Positions 53,920 through 64,000 of a DNA stretch of 64,000 nt are shown here, one piece after another. The position numbers and the translations under genes were made by a program. A model generated the notes under the pieces. That model worked only from the letters and a program-made list of their open reading frames with translations, did not search any database and was not told where the DNA came from. Numbering within the stretch: the first letter of the stretch is position 1; each line of letters starts with the position of its first letter. This DNA comes from Agapetus fuscipes (taxonomy: Eukaryota; Arthropoda; Insecta; Trichoptera; Glossosomatidae): assembly GCA_951799405.1 (NCBI GenBank), contig OX637332.1, positions 18,419,001 through 18,483,000 of the forward strand, read 5' to 3'.

Positions 53920-54160
53920 TTGGTTTGAGGCTGACCTCTCATGCTGTAAGTTCTTGATGCTCTTTTAACAACGCCATCCCGGTTTCAGGGAAATGGCGGC
54001 AGAAATTGGAAGCTTTATGTTCATGTTTCTGTGAGGTTTAGTTTATCATACAGCTTGTATAAATACGAATTAACATGTGTCTGTTTGTGGTTTTACTTTC
54101 AATTTGAGCCTAAAATTATCATTGACATAAATAAATTTGCAGCTAAGATTATATATTAAA
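53920..54160 (+). repeat. LINE-tail repeat copy, diverged
   Basis: Words ggtttgaggctgacctctca, cggtttcagggaaatggcgg and cagctaagattata follow the reference order. Confidence 0.65.
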
Positions 54161-54344
54161 TTTATATCACTAGTGAGATTTGTAACTTTGTGTTTTTATT
54201 GAACGGAAACAACACATATCACGACATACACACCCGTATCCTTAAATTCTGTTGTTTTGCTTTTTTCATTTATTCATACAAAACTAATTCTCTTCAATAA
54301 TAACTTTTGAGCTTGAGGCTTTTCATTATAATGTGGTTGTGTTG

Positions 54345-54680
54345 AATCGCCCAAGACCCATCGGACTTCGGTAGCCTAGCGCCCAGGTGGTTTGGCCGTT
54401 AATTACAGAGCCAGCTCTATTGTCAGCGGGCAGAAGCCGGGCGGGGGTTGGGGGAGCTCGGGAGGCGCAATTATCGCACCGAAAGTCGATTCTTAAGCAA
54501 TCCAAGTTCAAAGGATTTGAAGGTAATTAAGGCACTTTTGTTTCTTGCCTTGTTTATTTTGACCGTTCCCCGCCGCCGTCTGCCGAGAGCGCCATCCCGA
54601 GACGCTTTGAGCATCAACCGTCTTAATGAAGGAATCTCCGCCTTAACAATGGAGCAAACAATGCCCCTCTGTTGCAGGTA
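54345..54680. promoter_or_regulatory. GC-rich island with homeodomain-type TAAT sites
   Basis: Between 54350 and 54680 the DNA is GC-rich (cgccgccgtctgccgagagc) yet holds gttaattac, caattatcg and gtaattaagg, each a TAAT-type homeodomain core set in GC-rich flanks. No splice-bounded exon is visible. Enhancer function is inference. Confidence 0.4.
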
Positions 54681-54729
54681 TTTTTTAAGACGGAATTATT
54701 TTTCGCAATGCAGATCTTTCTAATTTGGC

Positions 54730-55590
54730 TGCCACATTGTTTTGGTAGCCCTTTCAATGTAGCCTGGAATGTTTTCAGTACACGAAGTATAAAAAGAAAA
54801 ATACGAATTCAAAATGAACCTTTTCTAAAAAAAGCTCACTAGATGGGCTGTTTCAGTGTTCATTTATTTTTGGTTAGCGTTATGGTTGGGTTAAACGTAA
54901 TGTTAAAGCTTGGAGTACCATTTAGATTTATGCGAGAATAAGAATCGTTACCTTATTTTTTTGGTTTAACAGATGCCTGACAATTTTTATCCAAGAAACT
55001 TTTAAAACTAATAAAAAACATAGAGTTAGGTATTTGTTTAGTTTAAAACCACTTAATTCATGGTGAAAACTGTATTCGCACCCTTAGAGCGTGCCGTTTC
55101 AGCAAAAATCCAGTGAATTGTAATGGAAATAAATGTATAAATTTATGAAAATCTTGGAGTTTATATTTTGGTCCAGTTTAGAGCCATATATGATTGAAAC
55201 TACACTCACTTCATAATCCTCATATCCAACAATACGAGTAGCTTGGTTATTTTTAAATGGGAAGAAAAGGAAAAAGTTACTGGCAGTTTTTTCGTTCAGT
55301 TATATTCACCTGTACTATCAAACAGTGCAATAACATTTTTTCCGTCAACAAAGAAAACAAAACATACTTAATTATTATTTACTTTAAAATTAATGTAAAA
55401 TAAATGAAGTGGTGTAAGATAGTTTAGCTATTGAAAAAGAGCTTTTTACTTTTGATTTGGTAGATACCGTAATAAGGAATGAAAATTATGCCAGAACGCC
55501 ACTAAACCTCAATTGTGGATTACACCACTATTGCCCTGATAGTCTCAATTATGCTTTACGGATACTATAGGAACTGTTGAGGAAGTCTAT
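54730..55590. other. AT-rich stretch without recognised gene
   Basis: No feature recognised. Confidence 0.4.
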
Positions 55591-55594
55591 GACG

Positions 55595-55715
55595 CCAATG
55601 AATAGTCTAGAATAATGTGATTTCTCTCACAGCGGTTTTTTGTAATTTTCAAAAAGTGTAACTCGTTTTCAATATTATTTGTAAATATGTCAAACTACCG
55701 TAACTCAAATTTAAA
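55595..55715 (-). repeat. Eroded Penelope-like terminal repeat fragment
   Basis: aataatgtgatttctctcac and aatatgtcaaactaccgtaa correspond to words at 21855-21955. Confidence 0.4.
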
Positions 55716-55784
55716 GTTGACATACATCCGAAAAGACTTTAAAAAAAAAAAAAAAAAACTTTTAAAGAGTAAAAATGAAATTCA

Positions 55785-56035
55785 ATTCAGAATCGAACTA
55801 TCTACCTATGTACATTGAATCTAGAATCTACGATCCAAGATAAATGAATTTGAGTTTCACGCTCGATGCACATACACAAACAGCGAAGTTAAACTTTTCG
55901 TCTACCCGTTCTGCATATGTGTTTACAAAAGATAATCTTAACTGCAAATTAACGTAAGCTAAGCAAGTCTTGTCGCCTTCCCCTTAAATGGGGATGTCAT
56001 TTTTAGAGTTTGGGTGGTAAACCGTATCCTATTGG
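55785..56035 (-). repeat. LINE-tail repeat copy, strongly diverged
   Basis: Reverse-orientation words ctgcatatgtgtttacaaa, aatggggatgtcattttt and a tctagaatct-type terminal tandem survive. Confidence 0.5.
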
Positions 56036-56170
56036 AGGATAAAATCTTTGAAATTAAGTCCATGTAATAGAAAAAAAATATCTTCACGTGTTAAACTTTA
56101 GAAAAATTACAAACAAATTAAAACAATTTCTGAAATATATTTTATTCAGAATTAAAGGTGTATTTTTTAT

Positions 56171-56250
56171 CCAACCGGTCCGCAGTCTAATGGTTTACTT
56201 TTCAGACACTTAATCAGAAAATTGTGAGTTGGTTCTTCGTCGAGCATAAA
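56171..56250 (+). mobile_element. SINE-A head fragment
   Basis: ccaaccggtccgcagtctaa matches the SINE-A tRNA-like head. The copy ends shortly after the eroded B box near 56232. Confidence 0.55.
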
Positions 56251-56449
56251 ACTTTAATTTTATTTCCGAATCTGCTTTTCACTGTGTTGAAAATTTTAAT
56301 AAACAATCCTTTTCTAAATGCCTCATCAAAGATAGATCTAGTCTCGAATCAACTGAGACCAGTCCGGCGTTATGAAAGGACAACGAAAAAACTTAGAAAA
56401 TTGTAAAAGGCGTAGCAACTAGGAACCTAGGGAAAAATGATTTAAGAAA

Positions 56450-56600
56450 GTGAAAAGTAAGAACAGTGAAATATAACAGAGGAGTTGTGCACAGAGGATT
56501 TCATGAATATAATAAAGTACCAGCGGAAATCAAGCAAACTAGTGACGTAATTAAATTTAAGGAGAAAACTGTCAGGTTCCTACTTGCACAGCGCCTCTGA
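56450..56600 (+). pseudogene. C-terminal fragment of a LINE polyprotein
   Basis: An open plus frame reads KVRTVKYNRGVVHRGFHEYN, then VPAEIKQTSDVIKFKEKT, and stops at 56598-56600. The N-x-V/L-P-x-E-I ... F-K-x-K pattern is the usual C-terminus of Jockey/CR1-like LINEs, and an AT-rich tail with AATAAA follows. Upstream stops and the missing RT show truncation. Confidence 0.55.
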
Positions 56601-56904
56601 CATAACATAACTGTTTTTGTTTTGACTTGATATGTAATTGTTTAAATTAGCATTATTTTGCTACAATAAAAAATTTAAAAAAAACTAAGTAACTTGAAAA
56701 GTAATTTAACTTAACATTTTGATAAAAACTGTCAATTAATTTTAAAATATATGCGGATAGAGATGCTGGTTACTAATATCTCACAGCAAAACAACGCGAA
56801 TGTAAGTCATAACACCAGTGGACAAACGAGAGCTGAGATGATGATGATGATGATGACAATCTAATAATAATTATTATATCTTGGGGTTATTTAAATTTCA
56901 CAGG

Positions 56905-57090
56905 AGGGGAGTCGTTGGTGCTTGCAAACTTGGTAGCTCGTATGGGAGCAAAAAAGTCTCTTGTTTAATCCTTGTTCGGGTCGCAAGAAAGGGAAAACAA
57001 ATTAATTTAAATTAATCTTACCCTCTCCCGGGCCGAGGACGCGTACTTTGACCGTAGGAGAATAAACAGCGGTCATATTATTATCAACTT
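56905..57090 (+). mobile_element. tRNA-like SINE fragment (fourth type)
   Basis: ggtagctcgtatgggagca resembles an A box and ttgttcgggtcgc a B box, about 40 nt apart. A GC-rich body follows. The stems do not close as a tRNA. Confidence 0.4.
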
Positions 57091-57099
57091 AGGTAAATA

Positions 57100-57780
57100 A
57101 TAATTGTTCTGGGGGACGCCGGGGTGTGTTATTTTAATTATAAGCAAAAAAGACCTGAGTTATTTCATTAAAAAAACGAGTGATAAAAATATTAATGAAG
57201 AGAGAACAGCCGGATAATCTAAATTGTGATCATCAAATAAGAATTAACAATCTGAAAAACCTAATGAGAAATTTTCAAGTTGGTTTCATTCTAAAAATAC
57301 AAATGAAACCCAAAAACAATACGATTTTTTTTTTATAATAATTGAATGCGTAAAAAGCGTTTCACATCCAATGACGCAATACTACATAGGATTTTCAATA
57401 AAATAAAATCATTCTTACCTGTTCACCGTTTTTATCTTCTTTTGATTTAAAGGTTAGATATTTGTTAAATTGTCAAAGTTATAGTGATATGACAGTGATT
57501 TTAAAAATATGTATGTTTTATTTATTTATTTGTAAAGACATCAACAGAACACTGAAAAGAATTTATACCAGACAACACACGATACGAACACATAAGATCT
57601 CCAATGCTGCAATGATAGATTGGAATATTTTTCTTTGATATATACTGAATTTTTTTATGCTTTGTTTTCCACATAATATTACTTTTACCTCTTGTAATAA
57701 ACGAACTGAAATACTCTTTAATTCAATGATTATTGAAAATTTGAAACACCTTTTTTTAAATAGATTTGTGGAAAGGAATG
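57100..57780. other. AT-rich stretch without recognised gene
   Basis: No feature recognised. Confidence 0.4.
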
Positions 57781-57784
57781 CAAT

Positions 57785-57955
57785 CCACCAACCTATTTTG
57801 CCTGGCCAGTTGTCTTCATACGAAAGCAGAAGCTTGTGTGCAAGCAACGGCATCTGTTGAACCAGGGTCGAAGTTCTCGTCGCGGGATTCGAACCAACGT
57901 TATCCGGTTCCAAATAACGTGACTTGATCCCCGCGGCCATAACACCGACAAAGTT
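57785..57955 (-). mobile_element. SINE-C with tRNA-like head and body
   Basis: Minus strand: tgtcggtgttatggccgcgg, then acgttggttcgaatcccgcg (B box), then a body with gatgccgttgcttgcacaca. The head is shared with 3135-3225. Confidence 0.6.
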
Positions 57956-57959
57956 GTCC

Positions 57960-58725
57960 TGTAAGCTAATCGCGAACGTTAGTATTTTTAACCCATGAAT
58001 CATCTACCAGCCAAAATTATTTCAATGGGCAAAGCATGATCATCCGTAAATCATTTAACTGCGAATACCTAAATGTTTCTGAATAATATTGTTTGCATTC
58101 AAAACTATGAGAGTCCTTCTTGATATGACTGTTCCACAGTCAAACAATATGCTTAGCGTCAGTAATATTGTCACGACGTGTCCTATAAGATTACAAAACT
58201 TGGTAATTCTTGTAATTGTAATACTAGACCTGTACAACTTCTATCTAATAAGAGACGGGTATGTGTTTTACAAAGTTACAAATTCCAGTTATGAGGGCAT
58301 CGGAATAGTTTTCAAAGTTCAGGGAAACGGGACCCTTGGAAACATAGGTAGAGCCTCATAGTTTATAACTGTTGAACGAAGTTTTATTAATTATTATTAT
58401 CTGAAATATTGTGTGCGATGCCTAGTACACGTACAATATGTATTTACCTTAGTTAGAAATTCTAATCTTTTGAAACTAAACATTGTATATTATATAATCC
58501 TAGTTGGGTTCGATGCTTCATGTCCACGACACAACTAATTAAGCAAATGTATTTGATAAATTTTCAATCAACATTATTATAAATTTTAGAAAAACATCGT
58601 TTTTAAGTCATTTAAATCACACTGATCTACGAAGCTTGACTTTTTTGTTCATTTAAATGGCATGTAATTGTGTTTTCTTGGTCAAAAATATTTTGAAATT
58701 ACTCGGAAAAACAGATATTTCAGAA
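57960..58725. other. AT-rich stretch without recognised gene
   Basis: Frames on both strands at 58055-58361 carry no recognised domain. Confidence 0.4.
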
Positions 58726-58731
58726 GACAAG

Positions 58732-58836
58732 CAGTGTTATTCAATACATTTAAATCATCGATGGTTCATATTTTTTCTGTATAGAGAGTTTGTTTAGGCG
58801 GCTGATGAGCCATGTATTCTCTGTGTGTAAATAGCA
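58732..58836 (+). mobile_element. Short MITE, 'CAGTGTTATTCAC' family
   Basis: Starts cagtgttattca. Internal ctgatgagccatg and terminal gtgtgtaaatag words follow the family. Confidence 0.5.
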
Positions 58837-59333
58837 TCAATAAATTTAAGTAGGTACTGAAATATGCATTTTGTTTTGTTGACGAAGAAAACTTACTCAG
58901 ATAAACAGAGTCGCTGGCGCATCTGAATGTTTCGAATAAAGTAAACTTTTTAAACGTTTTGGTCGCGTTATAATGTTTAATTTGTTAATTTCTCTCGTCT
59001 GCACAGCGTTACCCATAAATGAGGTTAGTCGCTGGAAAACTTGTATCGTTGACGTGAAAACAGCAGCAATGGGACCTTCAGCATCGCAAGTGTAAAACTT
59101 AACGTATAAAACTCAACCATAGGGTTGACCAAAAATACTTGGAAATTAAAACACTCAAAAGAGAGGTTGTTATATTTTCGATACATTTGTTTGTAGGGTT
59201 GAGATAAAACCAGTAGTAGGCTACTCCTGTCTAAATAAATAAAAACTACCAAAAAATATTTTTTAACCATTATGTACTTACATATTTCACGTTTGAAGCT
59301 GCAATGATGCGTTTATTAAAATTATTAACTCCA

Positions 59334-59451
59334 ACATGCTATTCACAAAACGTTTTATCCATAGCTGGTCTACGGATGATCGATCTCTTGTACAGAAAAT
59401 TCACTATAGGCTGCGGATGAACCATGGCTTAGCTATTTGAAAATAACACTG
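59334..59451 (-). mobile_element. Short MITE, 'CAGTGTTATTCAC' family
   Basis: The minus strand begins cagtgttattttcaaatagc and ends acgttttgtgaata. Inner words are gccatggttcatccgc and ccagctatggat. Confidence 0.6.
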
Positions 59452-59559
59452 GTATACTATTGAACTGTTAAGATGATCAAATATCTATTTTGTTGCATAT
59501 CCTACAATATTTTGTATAAAATAAATGCTGTAATAAATAAGTTTGTAAGCATTTATCCT

Positions 59560-59800
59560 CAAAAATCCTAGCTTACGATAATCTTAATATAACATAGAAG
59601 TGTCATAATTAATGCATGCCTGCAAGCAGAAACGTGTAAATTCACGCTTATACATGTCACATGCGTACTTACTAAATAAAAATGAAATGAAGCAAATCTC
59701 GAATAAACAAATATCCTCCAGCTAACGGATGAAAAAAGGGATGAAACGGGTGACATTGGGAAAATGAAAATTAGTCATTCTTGAAAATCTATGCACGACC
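59560..59800 (-). repeat. LINE-tail repeat copy, diverged
   Basis: Reverse words aacgtgtaaattcacgctta and acgggtgacattgggaaaat are recognisable. Confidence 0.55.
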
Positions 59801-59804
59801 CTGG

Positions 59805-61205
59805 TTGAGACCCACTGGATTAAACGTGAAGTTGTACACGAATACTTGGGGCCAAGCTTCCAAAATTACGGGTTTTCCTAAAAATAGTGAGATGGCAACG
59901 CAGGAACTGTCACAATGCTAAGACTCTCGCCATGTTAACCAAAGTGTTGGACCATTGTTTCTTTGTAATGTTCTTCCTTTTCCGCTAATGTCGGTGAGTT
60001 GCTTGCCGCCTAGCCAGGAAATGGATACAACAATTTGTTTCGAAATGCGAGTGCTTTAGCGGATATAAAGAAGCGCGGCTGGCACACTGTGTACATTTCA
60101 GGGAACGAAATCTCCTGCCAAATGGGACACCGCGGGGAGACAACTAATGCCTACATATTCCACATAATATGGCATTTCTTTATAATAGAATATCAGGCGG
60201 TGAATGCTTCAATTGCTTAATTCAATCGCATCGAATCTTGAAAACATTGTCTAAAAGGATTGAACGAATGTTGCGTCATAAAAAAGTCGAACCGAAACCT
60301 CATGACTACATATGTTCCGAAATGAATGAGTACAAATGAATGACCTTTGTAGAAAAAAGTTTTTTTCATAAAAAATAACTTCAAAATTAAACATCACATC
60401 ACCTGGAAAATTGATTGAATTAGTATATTTATAACTAAGGTTGTATGTATGCCATGCATATTTTCTTAATTAAGTAAAAACTTTAAATCGTATAATCCAA
60501 CACCATTCGATTATGAATGAATTCATCGTTATATCATGAATCACCCTTTTTTTTAAACTTCACACTGGACACAGCTGCTAAATAATTTAGGTTCTTTAGT
60601 TTTTTTTCTTAATAAAAAAGGAACGATGACTTGTTTCTTTCACATTTTTTTATTATATGTAACAATTTATACTAAAATGTGTTCCTTAGTTTAACGATAC
60701 ACACTGAATCCTCTGGCTTTAAGCGTTATACACAAAGCGCTGTAGTAGTTCACTATGGATGCGCTGGATTTTTCCATACACAAACATACATGCATGGACG
60801 AGTATGTAATAGAAGACTCTAGACGCTCACGCACTTCATTCAATGGCTATTGTTCATGATTCTGGTGGTCAAAATATCAATTCATCCGTCTTGAATTTTT
60901 TGAATGTTGGGGATTCTGTCTTGATGCTTTCAAGTGTTCTAGAATCTTCGTTGGTAATTTGAAGTTAGAGCAATTTGCAGACAAAGACAGTTTCTAATGA
61001 TGCCGCACTTTGATTTCATAAAGGTACAAGCTTAGAACGATTGTCTTGGTCTAATATTTGACAAGAAAATAACCAAATTACAACTAGAATTAAGCTTAAA
61101 TACTTTCTTAAAGTTCACCGACGTAATAATGGGACAATTCAAAATCAATATTGAAGTCTAGAAAAATGTTGTGGTTAACAGATTTAAACTCCCTAACTAA
61201 ATAAT
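59805..61205. other. AT-rich stretch without recognised gene
   Basis: A 61-codon frame at 60035-60220 sits in a slightly GC-richer patch but has no domain or splice context that I trust. Confidence 0.4.
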
Positions 61206-61210
61206 TATTG

Positions 61211-61557
61211 ATGCTGGAGGGATGCTTTCCGGGATCTGTTGCCGTGGTCTGTGGGAGCTGGAGCTTCCGGACGTTTTGCCCATTTCTACGATGGGCTTCT
61301 TCAGTGTGAAGTATGATGAATGATTATGATGGTGATCTTGATATGATGATCTTGATATGATGATCTTGCTGAAGAGCAAGATGGTAGACATATAAACCCT
61401 CAGTGCACACACACTGACATCACAGTTCTCATCAAGATCATCATCATCATCATACTTCACGCTGAAGAAGCCCATCGTAGAAATGGGAGAAACGTCCGGA
61501 AGCTCCAGCTCCCACAGACCACGGCAACAGATCCCGGAAAGCATCACTTCAGCATCA
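61211..61557. repeat. Large inverted terminal repeat of the Penelope-like family, hammerhead in each arm
   Basis: Arms of about 105 bp (61211-61322 and 61443-61557) pair almost throughout: ccgggatctgttgccgtggt on the left against accacggcaacagatcccgg on the right. In the right arm the plus strand gives CTGAAGA (61462), CCCAT/ATGGG stem II, GAAA (61489), ACGT and C, with stem I CUUC-a-CG pairing CG-GAAG. In the left arm the minus strand has the same fold, but the G of GAAA is lost. The family matches 7430-7625. Confidence 0.7.
61330..61372 (+). repeat. 14-bp tandem repeat in the spacer
   Basis: gatcttgatatgat recurs about three times in the loop between the arms. Confidence 0.7.
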
Positions 61558-61894
61558 TCAGCCGGCCGTGTAAGCCTAAAACTCTTATTAAATAATTATT
61601 TTACCTACATATTTAATCCAACATTATTTTTTCTATTCTAAAATCCCAAACAGCTGTAATTGTTATTTTCAAACATTACTTCCTTAGTGCTAATACAACT
61701 GTCACATTCAATCATGAAACACTAGTTTAGAAATAACTTCATCTTCCTCACAAGTAAAATCTCATAAAGCTAAGAACGAATGTTTTAAATCAGTGGTAAT
61801 GATATTCCGATAGGCCATCAGACCTATGAGAATAGGTTCACGAACGAAGCCAACCCTGGCACGCGATGTTTTCCTAGCGGGATGTATTCCATAC

Positions 61895-62045
61895 CCCAAG
61901 TATAAAATTTACGTTTAAACTCAGCCGTAGCGTATTATCAAAATAATAAAATACTCTAACAGCGTGTTTAAGCGAGCGTTTTAGTTTATGTGCATTTTTT
62001 AGTTAACTATATGATAGAGTGTAAGCTTAAAGTTTTATACTTGAG
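61895..62045. mobile_element. Foldback MITE, copy 2, with ATAC target duplication
   Basis: Left cccaagtataaaattt and right agttttatacttgag are inverted. ATAC flanks at 61891-61894 and 62046-62049. It shares aaactcagccgtagcg with the 31317 copy. Confidence 0.6.
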
Positions 62046-62174
62046 ATACAGGGCATCCGGTGCTTCGGCTCAATCGAGGAATCCAATTGAAATGCACATT
62101 ATTTAGTTCTCGAAGCTATCAAACCAAAGTACGATCCATATATCGTGGTACTTATCTTATTTTTCGGCATTACC

Positions 62175-62272
62175 CTCTTTATCAATCGCTCTTGTATAGG
62201 AGCCAGCCAGAGTTTCTTTGTGCGAGTCTTCCGTGACTATCACACCGGAATGCGTTTAGTTAAACAGAAAAG
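62175..62272 (+). CDS. Possible internal host exon (speculative)
   Basis: A pyrimidine-leaning tract ending gtatag or taggag is followed by an open frame reading ASQSFFVRVFRDYHTGMRLV and then KQK, ending before gtaagt (62273-62278), a consensus-like donor. Base composition is less AT-rich than around it. I recognise no family, the acceptor is ambiguous, and linkage to the 29277 exon is not shown. It may simply be chance. Confidence 0.22.
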
Positions 62273-62402
62273 TAAGTCTGAATTTTTCAGTGCAAATTTA
62301 AAGAAGAAAAAAATAGTTTTACTAATGTACGTCTTTTTTTTATAATTAAAATGTTGACGAATGAATACCAAGTACCAAAATATTCATTTTTGAAAAATTA
62401 AG

Positions 62403-62511
62403 CAGTTGTGTTTTATATCTATTGCTTATCCATGGATCCTCGTTTTTTGCATTGAAAATTCACGTTAGGTGTTATGTTGAGGCATGGATTAGCTGTGTGT
62501 GAAAAACATTG
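62403..62511 (+). mobile_element. Short MITE, 'CAGTGTTATTCAC' family
   Basis: Starts cagttgtgttttat. Internal ttatccatggatcc and gaggcatggattagctgtgt are family words. Confidence 0.5.
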
Positions 62512-62519
62512 TAAACGTT

Positions 62520-63220
62520 GTAGTATGAAAATTTCCAAAAAGCACTAAAAAACTTGCATGCTAAACAATAGTATCTATTTACGTAATTGTATCAGTGCAT
62601 CGTACGAGTTGAATAATAAAGTTACTGTATTGATTGTTGTACAAAAATCTAAGTAGGTACATTTTCCTTTCTTTTTTAGTTTGACTATTACGATGCTTAG
62701 AGATTTTTTTTCAATAAACCATTGAGGATTTTTTTTACGTTATAAGAATTAGCTCCTCTTGTGTTTAAGTAGTTAGTATAAAGTACATAGGCTATGCAGT
62801 ATCCACGCTGATGCAACACTTTTGATAAGAGAGTGCCGAGTCATAATTTCAAATGCGCACATCAGACCCATTATAATATAATGATTAAAATTTAAAATTC
62901 GATACCGCATTGAAATTTTACAACTTTTCCAATTTAAAAACGTAAAAGGGTTCTTCTACACACTTATTTCAAGTCATAAATTTCTTGGCAGCTCGCTGGT
63001 CCCAGTAAATGCACCGCCTCACAGGCGAATCTCCATGGGGAAACCTTTTCTTGCTCCAATGCACCCGCTCCCATATAATGATGACGCTAAGAGCTCCGCG
63101 ATAAAGCCTTTGTGGAGAAAACCTTAATTGAATCCATTATTAATAATATTTTAATTGCTTTATTAATTCAATTACCCGTCAAAAAAAATCGTCCTTCGCC
63201 AGGAATGCATTCTTTTAGTT
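62520..63220. other. AT-rich stretch with a GC-richer patch at 62990-63120
   Basis: The patch (cctcacaggcgaatctccat) has no ORF or repeat relative that I can see; the remainder is featureless. Confidence 0.35.
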
Positions 63221-63224
63221 TTTA

Positions 63225-63430
63225 GTTTATTTTTCATTGACTAATAGGTTGGTATTAGGCTGACCCTATGCTGTAAAAACTTGGTTCACTTTTCCAATGT
63301 CCCCCCTGTTTGATGAAAGGGAGGCAGGAGCTAGAGCACATGCAGCACGTGTAAGCGTGACCCTCATGTGTCTGACTGTAGACGTGCATTGAGCCGTAAA
63401 TGTCAATATATCTTTGAACTTAGATTGTAG
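63225..63430 (+). repeat. LINE-tail repeat copy
   Basis: Words aataggttggtattaggctg, ggttcacttttccaatgtcc and gcacgtgtaagcgtga, ending cttagattgtagtta. Confidence 0.7.
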
Positions 63431-63680
63431 TTATATATAAATTACTTTTTAACTTAATCAGCCATTTTCGTCCCATGATGAACGTAGACCTCCCCCAAAT
63501 CTCTCCAGGTATATAATATACATATTCTAGGACTTCTGCATCTACTCAACAGTCATCGTGTTAAAAAATCTTCCACTACTTCTTTTGTCCTCACGAGGTC
63601 TCCACTCTTCTGATGATTTTGATGATTTCTTTTATCAGCGCCGTTTCGTGACTCAATGTCACTCCAAGGGCGCTAAGAAG

Positions 63681-63830
63681 TTAAAAAAAGTATGTCTTCA
63701 TCTTTCTTTTTAGCTCCTCAATCGTCCTGGACCTCCGGATTTCTGGTGGCGGTTGATTCCAGGTCGCAGGGCCGGCCACCGCAAAAGCACGGTCTCCGAA
63801 AACAGTGGCAATTTTCCTTCTCTATATTTC
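63681..63830 (-). pseudogene. C-terminus of a Jockey/CR1-like LINE protein
   Basis: A minus frame distinct from the nearby 61-codon frame reads KIATVFGDRAFAVAGPATWN, then PPEIRRSRTIEELKRKMKTY, and stops at TAA 63681-63683. GDRAF...A-P/G-x-x-W-N-x-x-P and F/L-K-x-K-x-K-T-Y is the standard C-terminus of these LINEs. The upstream (higher-coordinate) part is not convincingly in frame, so this copy is truncated or shifted. It shares TVFGDRAF with 52395-52560. Confidence 0.7.
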
Positions 63831-64000
63831 TCTTCTATACTTTTGGTCCATTTTTGGACATTAAATCTGGGAATAATATACCTAGCCACGCTCATTTTTG
63901 CTTTGCCACTCTATTTATATCTTCACCAACTTCCGATCTTTAACGCATTTCGGTGTTTTGATCCGATCTGACTGCCGCATGTGCAATGCAATATACCTCT

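Noticed and set aside
57563..58003. 146-codon minus frame
   Set aside because: It crosses the SINE-C head and AT-rich flank; no protein domain.
58055..58361. Overlapping plus and minus frames with hydrophobic stretches
   Set aside because: Hydrophobicity comes from T-rich codons, both strands look alike, and no conserved motif is present.
1..64000. CRISPR array, operons, ribosome-binding sites or rRNA
   Set aside because: No regularly spaced identical repeats, no prokaryotic gene organisation and no rRNA-like sequence was seen.

Overview
This 64 kb window looks like a non-coding, transposon-rich piece of an insect-type nuclear genome. It is strongly AT-rich, has no bacterial-style gene packing, carries poly-A/T tracts and eukaryotic splice signals, and is full of arthropod repeat classes: Ty3/gypsy, non-LTR retrotransposons, tRNA-derived SINEs, Penelope-like fragments, a Helitron and MITEs. 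I cannot name the species; a hemipteran or lepidopteran is a guess. All boundaries were read by eye, without alignment tools.

Layout. 1-1.1 kb: minus-strand non-LTR reverse transcriptase frame, open to the window edge. 3.9-5.8 kb: 5'-truncated LINE with an intact 522-codon RT frame, a 3' tail and an 8-bp target duplication. That tail recurs as about 14 further truncated copies across the window. 6.7-7.6 kb: Penelope-like fragment with a GIY-YIG endonuclease remnant and a hammerhead-like inverted repeat. 7.7-14.9 kb: complete, apparently intact Ty3/gypsy element with identical-looking LTRs, a SAP-domain gag, a full pol in the -1 frame, and a long C-terminal tail ending in a CCCH zinc finger. 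18.5-26 kb: three solo LTRs, one with heat-shock-element-like sites and one inserted inside a LINE remnant. 28.4-29.5 kb: a near-perfect foldback MITE, a SINE, and the one convincing host-gene signal, an exon with a 3' splice site, an ATG, a signal peptide and a 5' splice site. 36.0-37.8 kb: a non-autonomous Helitron. The rest is AT-rich intron or intergenic DNA with scattered SINEs, MITEs, LINE remnants and a few GC-rich islands that could be regulatory.

How it fits together. The best reading is a large intron or flank of a secreted or membrane-protein gene on the + strand (first coding exon at 29.3-29.5 kb) that has been filled by transposable elements. The most interesting collective signal is a set of about nine hammerhead-ribozyme-like cores from several distinct Penelope-like terminal-repeat families, many with a short self-complementary stem III, decayed to different degrees. 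The second is the unusual gag and pol architecture of the young gypsy element.
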